Positions 15,405-24,067 of a stretch of 64,000 nucleotides of DNA are shown in pieces. Origin of the DNA: JAIYDJ01 sp031400505 (GTDB lineage Bacteria; Pseudomonadota; Alphaproteobacteria; Rhodobacterales; Rhodobacteraceae); assembly GCA_031400505.1 (NCBI GenBank), contig JANNPZ010000088.1, positions 1-64,000 of the forward strand, given 5' to 3'. The first letter of the stretch is position 1, and each line of letters starts with the position of its first letter. A program made the position numbers and the translations under genes. Under the pieces are notes generated by a model that saw only the letters and a program-made list of their open reading frames with translations, had not been told where the DNA came from and did no database searches.

Positions 15405-17600
15405 GTGGTCGAGCGGGTCTATGAGGCGGGCGAGCCGGTTGCCGTGCTGTCGACCGAGCCGCTGGGCCGGATTCTGGACTACCGTGCGCCAGAGGGCGGC
15501 TGCGGAACCGGCGATTTCGTCGAGGTGCCGCTGGGGCCGCGCCGGGTGTTGGGCGTGGTCTGGGGCGATGCGGCGGGCGGGTTCGATGTGGCCAAGTTGC
15601 GCAGCATCGGTCGCGTGCTGGATGCAGCGCCGATGCAAGCCGAACTGCGCGCCTTTCTGACGCGGGCGGCTGATTACACCCTGACGCCGCTGTCTGCCAT
15701 GTTGCGGCTGGCGACGCGCGCGCCGGGTCTTGGTGATCCGCCCGCAATGCGGCGGGTGTACCGGTTGGCTGGGGCCTTGCCCAACCAGATGACGGATGCG
15801 CGGTTTCGCGTCATCGAGGCGTTGCGCGGTGGCGTGCCGATGACATTGGCCGAAGTGGCCGAGGCTGCAGGCTGCGGAACAAGCGTGATCAAGGGGCTGG
15901 TCAAGCTGGGCGCGGTGGTTGAAGAAGAGGCGCCGCGCGATCTGCCCTATCCGAACCTTGATGCGCGCAGGCCGGGGCGGTTGGCGGGGGATCAGGTGGC
16001 GGCGGGGGATGCGCTGGTGGCCACTGTGGCGCAATCGGCGATCGGGGGCGGGTATTCCTGCACACTGCTGAAAGGCGTGACCGGGTCGGGCAAGACAGAG
16101 GTCTATCTGGAGGCTGTGGCGGAATGTCTGGCGCAGGACAAACAGGCGCTGGTCCTGCTGCCCGAGATTGCGCTGACTGCGGATTTTCTGGCCCGTGTCG
16201 AGGGGCGCTTTGGCGCGCGCGCTGCCGAATGGCATTCGGGCGTCACTATGACCGAACGGCGGCGGCTGTGGCGGATGGTCGGGCAGGGCGGCGCGGGGAT
16301 GGTGGTGGGCGCGCGGTCCGCGCTGTTCCTGCCGTTCCGCGATCTGGGGTTGATCGTGGTCGATGAAGAGCATGACACGTCCTACAAGCAAGAGGATGGC
16401 GTGCTTTACCATGCGCGCGACATGGCGGTGCTGCGCGCGGCCATGGCCGGGGTGCCGGTGGTACTGGCATCGGCGACGCCCAGCTTGGAAAGCTGGGCGA
16501 ATGTCGAGGCGGGGAAGTATTCACGGATTGATCTGGGCGCGCGGTTCGGCGTGGCGGAATTGCCCCTGATGAAGGCGATTGACATGCGGGCCGAGAAACT
16601 TGCGGCGGATCGCTATATCTCGGACACGCTGGCGGCCGGGGTTTCGCGGCGTCTGGCGCAGGGGGAACAGGCGATGCTGTTTCTGAACCGCCGCGGCTTT
16701 GCGCCGGTGACGCTGTGCCGGGCTTGCGGGGGGCAGGTCGGGTGCGACGATTGCGATGCGCGGATGGTCGAGCACCGCTTTCTGAAGCGGCTGGTCTGTC
16801 ATCAGTGCGGCGCGACCAAACCGGTGCCGGTCGCCTGCCCGGGCTGTGGGATCGAGGGGCGGATGGCGGCGGTCGGGCCGGGGGTGGAGCGGTTGGCCGA
16901 AGAGGTGACGGCGCAGTTCCCGGACGCACGGCTTGCGGTGCTGTCGTCGGACCTGTTCGGGTCGGCGCGGGCGTTGAAGGAACAGATCGGGGTGATAGCG
17001 GCGGGGGGGGCCGACATCATCATCGGCACCCAGATCGTGGCCAAAGGGCACAACTTCCCGCTGCTGACACTGGTGGGGGTGATTGATGCGGATCTGGGGT
17101 TGCAAGGGTCCGATCTGCGGGCAGCGGAGCGGACGTTCCAACTGATCCGGCAGGTGTCGGGGCGGGCCGGGCGGGCGGGCTTGCGTGGCGAGGCCTGGTT
17201 GCAGACGCATCAGCCCGAACATCCCGTGATCCGCGCCATTCTGGGTGGCGACGACGAGGCATTCTGGAAGGCTGAGGCTGCCGAGCGACGGCTGGCGGGG
17301 GTGCCGCCCTATGGCCGGATGGCGGGGGTAATCCTGTCATCGCCCGATGTGCAGGCGGTGTTCGATTTCGGGGCGGAACTCGCGCGGCGCGACGGGCCGT
17401 TGCGCAGGCTGGGCGCACACGTGTTCGGTCCGGCACCTGCGCCGGTTGCGCGGGTACGCGGTCGGCACCGGGTACGCTTGCTGGTCAAGGCGGATCGGGG
17501 GGTGGGGTTGCAGGCGGCGCTGGCAGAGTGGGTGGGGCAACTGAAATGCCCGGCCTCGGTCCGGCTGGCGATCGACATCGACCCGCAGAGTTTCATGTAG
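15405..17600 (+). CDS. priA: Primosomal helicase PriA
   Basis: Replication-restart DNA helicase, 731 aa, that loads the replisome at repaired forks. Walker A GVTGSGKTEVYLE, DEAH-type box VVDEEHDTSYKQ, and a Cys-rich zinc region (CRACGGQVGCDDCDAR and CHQCGATKPVPVACPGCG) with all Cys pairs are seen. Helicase motifs GTQIVAKGHNFP and QVSGRAGRAG follow. GTG start chosen because AGAGGGGG sits 4 nt upstream and the protein then begins VVERVYEAGEPVAVL, a normal PriA N-terminus; the longer ORF reads into the repeat. Confidence 0.95.
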   Translation: MVERVYEAGEPVAVLSTEPLGRILDYRAPEGGCGTGDFVEVPLGPRRVLGVVWGDAAGGFDVAKLRSIGRVLDAAPMQAELRAFLTRAADYTLTPLSAMLRLATRAPGLGDPPAMRRVYRLAGALPNQMTDARFRVIEALRGGVPMTLAEVAEAAGCGTSVIKGLVKLGAVVEEEAPRDLPYPNLDARRPGRLAGDQVAAGDALVATVAQSAIGGGYSCTLLKGVTGSGKTEVYLEAVAECLAQDKQALVLLPEIALTADFLARVEGRFGARAAEWHSGVTMTERRRLWRMVGQGGAGMVVGARSALFLPFRDLGLIVVDEEHDTSYKQEDGVLYHARDMAVLRAAMAGVPVVLASATPSLESWANVEAGKYSRIDLGARFGVAELPLMKAIDMRAEKLAADRYISDTLAAGVSRRLAQGEQAMLFLNRRGFAPVTLCRACGGQVGCDDCDARMVEHRFLKRLVCHQCGATKPVPVACPGCGIEGRMAAVGPGVERLAEEVTAQFPDARLAVLSSDLFGSARALKEQIGVIAAGGADIIIGTQIVAKGHNFPLLTLVGVIDADLGLQGSDLRAAERTFQLIRQVSGRAGRAGLRGEAWLQTHQPEHPVIRAILGGDDEAFWKAEAAERRLAGVPPYGRMAGVILSSPDVQAVFDFGAELARRDGPLRRLGAHVFGPAPAPVARVRGRHRVRLLVKADRGVGLQAALAEWVGQLKCPASVRLAIDIDPQSFM

Positions 17601-17629
17601 GGCCGAGGCTGGACCGGGCCGGGTTGCGG

Positions 17630-17668
17630 GGCCGGATTGCTGGGCCGGATTGCTGGGCCGGATTGCTG
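17630..17668. repeat. Three tandem 13-bp repeats after priA
   Basis: GGCCGGATTGCTG is repeated three times exactly, followed by a degraded start of a fourth. Non-coding, between the priA stop and a hairpin. Looks like a replication-slippage array; a function is not evident. Confidence 0.9.
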
Positions 17669-17678
17669 GGCTGGCCGC

Positions 17679-17697
17679 CGGGGGTTTCACACCCCCG
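17679..17697. terminator. Hairpin after priA
   Basis: Stem CGGGGGT / ACCCCCG with a 5-nt loop TTCAC, then a C-rich stretch and GTGGGATATTCC. The order of a G/C hairpin then GTGGGATATT resembles an intergenic repeat I associate with Rhodobacterales genomes (memory, unchecked). It may end priA transcription although it lacks a T-tract. Confidence 0.55.
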
Positions 17698-17803
17698 GGC
17701 CCCCGTGGGATATTCCCGCCACGCGTAACGGGTACGGGGGGGGGCGGGCCTTGGGGGCTTTTCGGGCTGGCACGGGCGGTGTGGCGGGTATATGCCGAGT
17801 GGC

Positions 17804-19054
17804 ATGAGCGAAAAATCTGTCATTCTGGCTGACGCCGATCTGCTGCCGTTGTGGCGCAGGCCCGAAAGTCTTTTGGTGCTGATGGCGTTTGCGATGCCGG
17901 TGGCTTTTGCCACGTGGTCGGCGTTGTTGAACAATTTTGTCATCGAGGTGTCGGGGTTCACCGGGGTTGGCATCGGCTGGTTGCACACCGTGCGCGAGAT
18001 CCCGGGGTTGCTGGCGGTTGGGGTGATCGTGTTGTTGTTGGTGGTGCGCGAGCAGCGATTGGCGTGCTATGCGCTGGCGCTTCTTGGCGTCGCCACGGCG
18101 CTGACCGGGTTTTTTCCCAGCACGTCGGGCATTTTGGTGCTGACGCTGCTGTCGTCCATCGGATTTCACTATTTCGAGACGGTCAACCAGAGCCTGCAGT
18201 TGCAATGGATCGACAAGGCCCGCGCGCCGCAGATGCTGGGCTGGCTGACCGGGGCGGCGGCGGCCTCGGCGCTGATATGTTACGCGGTGATCGTTTTCTT
18301 GTGGGTGCCGCTGGGGTTGACCTATACCATCGTCTATGGCGTGGCGGGGACGTTTACCGCAGTGGTGGCGGTGTTTGTCTGGTTTGCCTATCCGCAATTC
18401 CAGGCGCCGCATCCGCAGAACAAGACGATGGTGCTGCGGCGGCGGTATTGGTTGTACTACGTTTTGCAATTCATGGCGGGGGCGCGGCGGCAGATCTTTG
18501 TCGTCTTTGCCGGTTTCATGATGGTCGAGCAGTTCGGCATGAAAGTGCACGAGATGACGGCGTTGTTGCTGATCAACTACATGCTGCTGACGATGGCCGG
18601 GCCGGTCATGGGCCGCGCGCTGGGCCGTTGGGGCGAGCGCAATGTCATGGTGTTTGAATACATCGGATTGACGCTGGTGTTTCTGGCCTACGGGGGGATC
18701 TACTGGTTTGGCTGGGGGATTGTGGTGGCGGGGGGGTTGTACATTCTGGATCAGATGTTCTTTGCGCTTTCCTTTGCGCTGAAAACCTATTTCCAGAAGA
18801 TCGCCGATCCGAAAGACATTGCCCCGACGGCAGCGGTGGCGTTTACCATCAACCATATCGCGGCGGTCTTTTTGCCGGCAGCCCTGGGCTACCTTTGGGC
18901 CATGGCACCCGACTATGTCTTTGTTATGGGCGCCGCGATGGCGTTGATTGCGTTGCTTTTGTCATTGCTGATCCCACGTGACCCTGAGGCTGGGAATGAG
19001 ACGATCTTTGCTAAGGGCGGGTTTTTTCCTGCCCGGGCCATCGCAGCAGAGTGA
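17804..19054 (+). CDS. Major facilitator superfamily transporter
   Basis: Inner-membrane protein of 416 aa with 11-12 hydrophobic helices. The N-half and C-half are split by a basic loop near QAPHPQNKTMVLRRRYW, as in MFS carriers. MGRALGRWGERN resembles a conserved inter-helix loop. Substrate cannot be told. Single gene; the start ATG is preceded by a longer in-frame ATG at 17792 that adds four residues. Confidence 0.8.
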   Translation: MSEKSVILADADLLPLWRRPESLLVLMAFAMPVAFATWSALLNNFVIEVSGFTGVGIGWLHTVREIPGLLAVGVIVLLLVVREQRLACYALALLGVATALTGFFPSTSGILVLTLLSSIGFHYFETVNQSLQLQWIDKARAPQMLGWLTGAAAASALICYAVIVFLWVPLGLTYTIVYGVAGTFTAVVAVFVWFAYPQFQAPHPQNKTMVLRRRYWLYYVLQFMAGARRQIFVVFAGFMMVEQFGMKVHEMTALLLINYMLLTMAGPVMGRALGRWGERNVMVFEYIGLTLVFLAYGGIYWFGWGIVVAGGLYILDQMFFALSFALKTYFQKIADPKDIAPTAAVAFTINHIAAVFLPAALGYLWAMAPDYVFVMGAAMALIALLLSLLIPRDPEAGNETIFAKGGFFPARAIAAE

Positions 19055-19120
19055 TCGTCGGTCGTCTGGCGTTCTTGAAACCGGTGATTATATTGTGCGG
19101 ATCATAGAAGGAGTGTTTCG

Positions 19121-19777
19121 ATGTTCTTCTCCAATGCCCGCAAGACGCAGATGGTTGCCCCGAAGGATGCCCTGCTTGGCCGCGCAGCGCCCTTGCCCAC
19201 GGCGGAAACGCATTTTCTGACCGGAATCCCCCTGAAATCGCCGGTTCCGGTTGGCATGCAAGAGGCGATGTTCGGCATGGGCTGTTTCTGGGGCGTCGAG
19301 CGTAAGTTCTGGCAGGTGCCGGGTGTCTGGCTGACCATGGTGGGCTATGCTGGCGGCTTTTCGCCAAACCCGACCTACAAGGAAACCTGCACGCAGTTGA
19401 CCGGGCACAACGAGGTGGTTCGGGTGATCTTTGATCCCGCGATCATCAGCTATGAGCAGTTGCTGAAGATCTTCTGGGAGGGGCATGACCCCACCCAGGG
19501 CATGCGGCAGGGCAATGATGTGGGGTCTACCTATCGGTCCGGCATCTATTGCTATGATGCAATGCAGATGCAGGCAGCGTTGGCATCGAAAGAGCAGTTT
19601 GGCCCACGCCTGCGGGCTGCGGGCTTTGGCGACATCACGACCGAGATCATCGCGGTGCCTGTCTTCTATTTCGCCGAAGACTACCACCAGCAGTATCTGG
19701 CCAAGAATCCCAACGGCTATTGTGGCATCGGGGGTACGGGCGTGACCTGCCCGATCGGGGCTGGCGTTTCGGTCTGA
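19121..19777 (+). CDS. msrA: Peptide-methionine (S)-S-oxide reductase
   Basis: Repairs oxidised methionine (S-epimer), 218 aa. The catalytic GCFWG motif is at about residue 51; GYAGG, GHNEVV, FWEGHDPTQGMRQGNDVGSTYRS and the AEDYHQQYL motif are all present. A C-terminal CGIGGTGVTCP supplies resolving cysteines. Ribosome-binding site GAAGGAG precedes the ATG. Followed by a hairpin, so probably monocistronic. Confidence 0.95.
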   Translation: MFFSNARKTQMVAPKDALLGRAAPLPTAETHFLTGIPLKSPVPVGMQEAMFGMGCFWGVERKFWQVPGVWLTMVGYAGGFSPNPTYKETCTQLTGHNEVVRVIFDPAIISYEQLLKIFWEGHDPTQGMRQGNDVGSTYRSGIYCYDAMQMQAALASKEQFGPRLRAAGFGDITTEIIAVPVFYFAEDYHQQYLAKNPNGYCGIGGTGVTCPIGAGVSV

Positions 19778-19826
19778 ACCTGCGCAGGTACGCAACGGGC
19801 CAGTCTATTGGGCAATTGACGGGGCG

Positions 19827-19850
19827 AAGGGCGGGGGATATCCCGCCCTT
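19827..19850 (+). terminator. Terminator-like hairpin after msrA
   Basis: Nine-bp stem AAGGGCGGG / CCCGCCCTT with a 6-nt loop, between msrA and prmA, without a long T run. It ends 22 bp before the prmA start. Confidence 0.65.
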
Positions 19851-19872
19851 TGAAGCTTTGAAAGACCGGCAG

Positions 19873-20745
19873 ATGACCACCTACACTGCGCTTACGACGC
19901 TTTCGGGCGAGGATGCTGCTACGGCTTTGGCCGAGGCGCTGGAAAAGCTCGATCCCGAACCGAGCGGTGTGGGCGTCTTCGAGATGGAAGACGGATCAGA
20001 GCTGTGGGAGGTCGGGGTCTACTTTCTGGAAGAGCCGAACGGTATGGTTCTGGACATGCTGGCGCTGGCCTTTGGGGCAAAGCCATTTGTCGTGTCGGAA
20101 GTCCCGGATGTGGACTGGGTCGCCAAGGTCCGGCGCGAGTTGCAGCCGGTCGAGGCAGGTCGGTTTTTCGTCTTTGGCAGTCACGACATCGACCGCGTGC
20201 CGCAGGATCGGGTGGCGTTGCAGATCGAGGCGACCGTGGCCTTCGGGACTGGGCACCATGGCACGACTCTGGGCTGTCTGCGGGCGTTCGATGCGCTGTT
20301 CGAGGCCGGCTTCCGGCCCGGGCGGGTTGCCGATATCGGCTGTGGCACAGCCGTGCTGGCGATGGCGGCTGCGGCGGTTCTGCCGGATGCATTGGTCATC
20401 GCGTCAGACATCGATCAGGTTGCGGTCGATGTGGCGCGGGCCAATGTGGGCATCAACGGGTTGCAAGGGCGCATCGCCTGCCTTGAAGCTGCCGGATTTG
20501 CGCATCCTGAACTGGCGGCCGCTGCACCCTTTGACCTTGTTTTCGCCAATATTCTGAAAGGCCCTCTTGTAGAACTGGCACCGCCGATGGCGGCCCATGT
20601 GACGCAGGGTGGCCGGGTCATTCTGTCTGGTTTGCTGGTCGATCAGGCTGCTGTGGTAACGGCGGCTTATGTCGCCGCGGGTTTTGCGTTGCACAACCGG
20701 AGCGATATTGGCGATTGGGCAACTCTCGTAATGCAGCGAATGTAA
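19873..20745 (+). CDS. prmA: Ribosomal protein L11 methyltransferase-like, PrmA
   Basis: SAM-dependent methyltransferase of 290 aa that trimethylates L11. The N-terminal substrate domain is followed by the Rossmann core: DIGCGTAVLAMAAA (SAM site), ASDIDQVAVDVARANV, and FANILKGPLVELAP, the PrmA form of the catalytic NPPY-like motif. AFGTGHHGTT before the core is diagnostic. ATG at 19873 used; the preceding in-frame part runs through the msrA terminator. Confidence 0.93.
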   Translation: MTTYTALTTLSGEDAATALAEALEKLDPEPSGVGVFEMEDGSELWEVGVYFLEEPNGMVLDMLALAFGAKPFVVSEVPDVDWVAKVRRELQPVEAGRFFVFGSHDIDRVPQDRVALQIEATVAFGTGHHGTTLGCLRAFDALFEAGFRPGRVADIGCGTAVLAMAAAAVLPDALVIASDIDQVAVDVARANVGINGLQGRIACLEAAGFAHPELAAAAPFDLVFANILKGPLVELAPPMAAHVTQGGRVILSGLLVDQAAVVTAAYVAAGFALHNRSDIGDWATLVMQRM

Positions 20746-20828
20746 CCACTTGCGCCGTTTTGCCCAATTGTTGCCACAGTCTTGCGGCAAACTTGAGGCT
20801 CTGAGGGGTTCTTGTGTGGAGTGTGCAG

Positions 20829-21179
20829 ATGTCCGACGCAAATTTAGCTGACTTTTATGGTCGTGTGGCGCGGATCGAGCGTGCGCGTGCCAAAGGTTAC
20901 GGGTTCGAGGCAAACGGCACTTTGGGCCGTTCGCATTACATGCGCCCAACCCGTCAGCGTCGCCCGGTGCTGCGCACGGTCATTTTTGCGTTCGTTTGTG
21001 CGTTCGGTCTTAAGGGCGCAATCCTGAATCAGGTCGGACCCGAGTCCTATGATGCGCGTGTTGCGCGTCTGGAAACCGGCAAAGAGTTTGACAAGCTGGG
21101 TGCCTGGTTGATGCAAGCCGATCCGGTGACTGTCTGGTTTGCGGCCCAGATCGAAGTTTTGCGCAATCTGAACATCTGA
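20829..21179 (+). CDS. Hypothetical single-pass membrane protein
   Basis: 116 aa, not recognised. A basic N-terminus rich in Arg and Lys is followed by one hydrophobic helix (VLRTVIFAFVCAFGLKGAIL, about 47-66) and a C-terminal tail with acidic and basic residues. The topology is N-in. Followed by a good hairpin; no operon partner is obvious. Confidence 0.7.
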   Translation: MSDANLADFYGRVARIERARAKGYGFEANGTLGRSHYMRPTRQRRPVLRTVIFAFVCAFGLKGAILNQVGPESYDARVARLETGKEFDKLGAWLMQADPVTVWFAAQIEVLRNLNI

Positions 21180-21187
21180 CATAACAA

Positions 21188-21214
21188 GGCCGCCGTCCTT
21201 GCGGATCGGCGGCC
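21188..21214. terminator. Terminator hairpin between convergent small genes
   Basis: Perfect 8-bp stem GGCCGCCG / CGGCGGCC with an 11-nt loop, sited between a + strand gene ending at 21179 and a - strand gene ending at 21237. It can serve both. Confidence 0.75.
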
Positions 21215-21236
21215 AGGCAATCGGCTGATCTTTGGA

Positions 21237-21440
21237 TCAGCGACCGATCATTTCCACATCGCCGCGGCAAAGACCGATGTCATCAAGCTCGCGATCAGAC
21301 AAGCGGCCCAAACTCTTGCGCGTGACGCGTGCGTCATTCCACGCAACAAATGCCGCAGCGAAAGTTCCCAGAACCGGAACCGAGCGGAAAATCGAAATGG
21401 CGCCAACCGGCGCCGCAGCGGACGGCACAAGAGCGACCAT
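21237..21440 (-). CDS. DUF1127 (YjiS-like) small protein
   Basis: 67 aa. The C-terminal RKSLGRLSDRELDDIGLCRGDVE is the hallmark of DUF1127, a family of small Arg-rich proteins; a Rhodobacter member (CcaF1) is an RNA-binding regulator made under stress. The start at 21440 is set by GAAAGGA 7-9 nt upstream; an in-frame ATG 13 codons earlier lacks a site. The N-terminal half is hydrophobic (FRSVPVLGTFAAAFVAW). Confidence 0.88.
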   Translation of the reverse strand: MVALVPSAAAPVGAISIFRSVPVLGTFAAAFVAWNDARVTRKSLGRLSDRELDDIGLCRGDVEMIGR

Positions 21441-21494
21441 AGCGGAAATCCTTTCAAATTGCACAGTCAACTGGCCCATCGCCGTCGACTAGCT

Positions 21495-21525
21495 GGACAT
21501 AGACGCAATGTTGCAACGCAACAAG
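21495..21525 (-). promoter_or_regulatory. Possible RpoH-type promoter of the DUF1127 gene
   Basis: On the - strand CTTG, an 18-bp gap, then TCTATGTCC. This is close to a heat-shock sigma pattern (CTTG and CYTAT-like -10). Spacing and -10 are not ideal. Related DUF1127 genes are RpoH-dependent, which makes the reading plausible only. Confidence 0.35.
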
Positions 21526-21576
21526 CGCTGCAAAGGCATATCAGCCTTGCGCGCCACACATGACGTTTGCCATAAT

Positions 21577-21603
21577 TTCGCCTTGTTTCATTTGGCGAAA
21601 CAA
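21577..21603. other. Compound inverted repeat upstream of ruvC and the DUF1127 gene
   Basis: TTGTTTC-N7-GAAACAA (21583-21603) overlaps a second pair TTCGCC / GGCGAA (21577-21599). It lies in a 317-bp gap between divergent genes, too far from either start to be a simple terminator. Could be an operator or RNA hairpin; no known family is recognised. Confidence 0.4.
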
Positions 21604-21757
21604 TCATGGCCATCGACGCTGTCGTTTTCGCGCTGCACAGCGTCGTGATCCGGTCATTTTGATAACGGCTGCGTGAACCTGATGCAAGTCGGTATTTGGG
21701 CTTGGCGGATGTTCCCGGTTCGTGCTAGCGATTGACCAACGGGATAAGGGGCAAGCC

Positions 21758-22276
21758 ATGCGTGTGATGGGGATTGACCCCGGCCTTCGTAATCTTGGTT
21801 GGGGGGTCATTGATGTCGCCGGTGCTCGTTTGACCCATGTCGCGAACGGCATCTGCCACTCGGCCCCGGGCGAAGGGGACGGCGATCTGGCCCTGCGATT
21901 GGTGGCACTTTATGATCAATTGACAGATGTGCTGCGCCGGTTTGCGCCCGATAGCGCCGCTGTCGAACATACGTTCGTGAACAAGGATGCCGTAGCGACG
22001 CTGAAGCTAGGGCAGGCGCGGGGGATTGCGCTTCTGGTGCCGGCGCAGTTTGGAATAACGGTTGGTGAATATGCGCCGAACGCCGTCAAGAAAACCGTGG
22101 TCGGTGTCGGCCATGCGGCGAAGGTTCAGGTTGATCACATGGTGCGCCTGCATCTGCCGGGTGTGACGATTGCGGGGCCGGATGCTGCGGATGCGCTGGC
22201 TGTTGCGATCTGCCACGCGCATCATCTGCAATCATCGGGCCGATTGCAGGCGGCCCTGCGGAAAGCTGCAGGATGA
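21758..22276 (+). CDS. ruvC: Holliday junction endonuclease RuvC
   Basis: Resolves Holliday junctions with RuvAB; 172 aa. MRVMGIDPGLRNLGWGV carries the first catalytic Asp, AVEHTFVNKD the Glu, and the C-terminal GPDAADALAVAICHAH the last acidic pair. Overlaps the ruvA start by 4 nt. First gene of a ruvCAB operon. No alphaproteobacterial LexA box (GTTC-N7-GTTC) was found upstream. Confidence 0.97.
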   Translation: MRVMGIDPGLRNLGWGVIDVAGARLTHVANGICHSAPGEGDGDLALRLVALYDQLTDVLRRFAPDSAAVEHTFVNKDAVATLKLGQARGIALLVPAQFGITVGEYAPNAVKKTVVGVGHAAKVQVDHMVRLHLPGVTIAGPDAADALAVAICHAHHLQSSGRLQAALRKAAG

Positions 22277-22944
22277 TCGGCAAGTTGACAGGGCGCCTTG
22301 ACTGGCGGGGCAGTGATCAGGTGCTGATCGACGTGCGGGGCGTGGGATACATCGTGCATGTCTCTGACCGGACGCTGGCCGCGATGCCGGTTCTTGGAGA
22401 AGCGGTGGCGCTTTACACCGACCTCTTGGTGCGCGAGGACCTGCTGCAACTGTTCGGGTTCCCGACGCTGCTGGAAAAAGAGTGGCATCGCTTGTTGATG
22501 TCGGTTCAGGGCGTCGGGGCAAAGGCTGCGATGGCGGTCCTGGGCACATTGGGAAGCGACGGTGCGGCGCGTGCAATTTCGTTGGGCGATGCGCGCGCTA
22601 TTCAGTCCGCACCGGGCGTGGGGCCGAAACTGGCGCAGCGCATCATACTGGAGTTGAAATCCAAGGCGCCGGCGGTGATGGCCGCAGGGGTGGCATTGTC
22701 CGCCACAGCGACGGTCGATCCCGAACAGGTGATCGAAACCGACGCCCCGCGTGCTGTGCGCAAGCCACCCGGCATCAGCCAGTCGCGTGCCGCTTTCGCG
22801 GCAGATGCGCTGTCGGCCCTGATCAACCTTGGCTACGGTCAGGGGGATGCCGCGCAGGCAGTGGCAACGGTTGCCGCCGAACAGCCGGACGCCGACACCG
22901 CCGCGATGATCCGCGCCGCCTTGCGCCTTTTGGCCCCCAAATAG
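22273..22944 (+). CDS. ruvA: Holliday junction branch-migration protein RuvA
   Basis: Tetrameric Holliday-junction binder, 223 aa. OB-fold N-terminus (MIGKLTGRLDWRG), two helix-hairpin-helix units (VQGVGAKAAMAVLG and APGVGPKLAQRIILELK), and a C-terminal domain III (ADALSALINLGYGQGDAAQAV) that contacts RuvB. Overlaps ruvC by 4 nt and sits 2 nt before ruvB. Confidence 0.97.
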   Translation: MIGKLTGRLDWRGSDQVLIDVRGVGYIVHVSDRTLAAMPVLGEAVALYTDLLVREDLLQLFGFPTLLEKEWHRLLMSVQGVGAKAAMAVLGTLGSDGAARAISLGDARAIQSAPGVGPKLAQRIILELKSKAPAVMAAGVALSATATVDPEQVIETDAPRAVRKPPGISQSRAAFAADALSALINLGYGQGDAAQAVATVAAEQPDADTAAMIRAALRLLAPK

Positions 22945-22946
22945 CG

Positions 22947-23972
22947 ATGCAACCCGATCCCGCACTGCGGCCCGACAAATTGCCCGAAGATCTTGACCGC
23001 GCCTTGCGGCCGCAGACACTGGATGACTTTGTGGGTCAGGCCGGCGCGCGGGCGAACCTGCGGGTGTTCATCCAGTCGGCAAAAATGCGCGGAGAGGCGA
23101 TGGACCATACCCTGTTCCACGGCCCCCCCGGTCTGGGGAAGACGACACTTGCACAGATCATGGCGCGCGAGCTGGGGGTGGGGTTCCGGATGACCTCGGG
23201 TCCGGTTCTGGCGCGGCCGGGTGATCTGGCGGCGATTCTGACCAATCTTGAACCCAATGACGTGCTGTTCATCGACGAGATCCACCGCCTGTCGCCGGTG
23301 GTCGAAGAGGTTCTTTATCCGGCGCTTGAGGATTTCGCGCTGGATCTGGTGATTGGCGAAGGCCCCGCCGCGCGCACGGTGCGGATTGACCTGCAGCCCT
23401 TTACGCTGGTCGGGGCGACAACCAGGCTTGGCTTGCTGACGACGCCGCTGCGGGATCGGTTCGGCATCCCGACCCGGCTGGAGTTTTATACCGAGGACGA
23501 GTTGGACCTGATCGTGACACGCGGTGCCCGGCTGCTGGGGGTGGCGTCTGACCCGGCTGGCACGCGCGAGATTGCCCGGCGTGCCCGTGGCACTCCACGC
23601 GTGGCGGGGCGGTTGCTGCGGCGGGTGGTGGATTTCGTGACCGTGGAAGGCGACGGGCGGTTGACTGCCGCGATTGCCGACAACGCTCTGACCCGTCTTG
23701 GGGTGGATCATCTGGGTCTTGACGGTGCAGATCGGCGGTATTTGCTGTTGCTGGCCGAAAATTATGCGGGCGGCCCGGTCGGGGTCGAGACTATTGCGGC
23801 GGCCCTGTCAGAGGCGCGCGACGCCATAGAAGAGGTCATCGAGCCGTTCTTGTTGCAGCAAGGTCTGATTCTGCGCACGCCGCGGGGGCGGATGCTAGGA
23901 TCCAAGGCGTGGCGTCATTTGGGGCTGGAGCCGCCCAGAGTTTCCGGATCGGCCGATCTTTTTGACGCCTGA
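22947..23972 (+). CDS. ruvB: Holliday junction branch-migration ATPase RuvB
   Basis: AAA+ hexameric motor of 341 aa. DRALRPQTLDDFVGQ start, Walker A GPPGLGKTT, Walker B FIDEIHRLSP, sensor 1 LVGATTRLGLLTTPLRDRFG, and a winged-helix end (PRGRMLGSKAWRHL). Start at 22947 is 2 nt after ruvA. Confidence 0.97.
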   Translation: MQPDPALRPDKLPEDLDRALRPQTLDDFVGQAGARANLRVFIQSAKMRGEAMDHTLFHGPPGLGKTTLAQIMARELGVGFRMTSGPVLARPGDLAAILTNLEPNDVLFIDEIHRLSPVVEEVLYPALEDFALDLVIGEGPAARTVRIDLQPFTLVGATTRLGLLTTPLRDRFGIPTRLEFYTEDELDLIVTRGARLLGVASDPAGTREIARRARGTPRVAGRLLRRVVDFVTVEGDGRLTAAIADNALTRLGVDHLGLDGADRRYLLLLAENYAGGPVGVETIAAALSEARDAIEEVIEPFLLQQGLILRTPRGRMLGSKAWRHLGLEPPRVSGSADLFDA

Positions 23973-24067
23973 CGCGCTGTGTTTCCCCGGATCTTCGCTG
24001 CATTTCCCCAGTGAGTTTCACGGTTTTGGGCCTAGAGTTGGCGAAGGCTCCTGGGGGGGGCGACAGA

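Noticed and set aside
21706..21757. GTTC repeats before ruvC as a LexA (SOS) box
   Set aside because: GTTCCCGGTTC has a 3-bp gap; the alphaproteobacterial site needs 7 bp between GTTC units.
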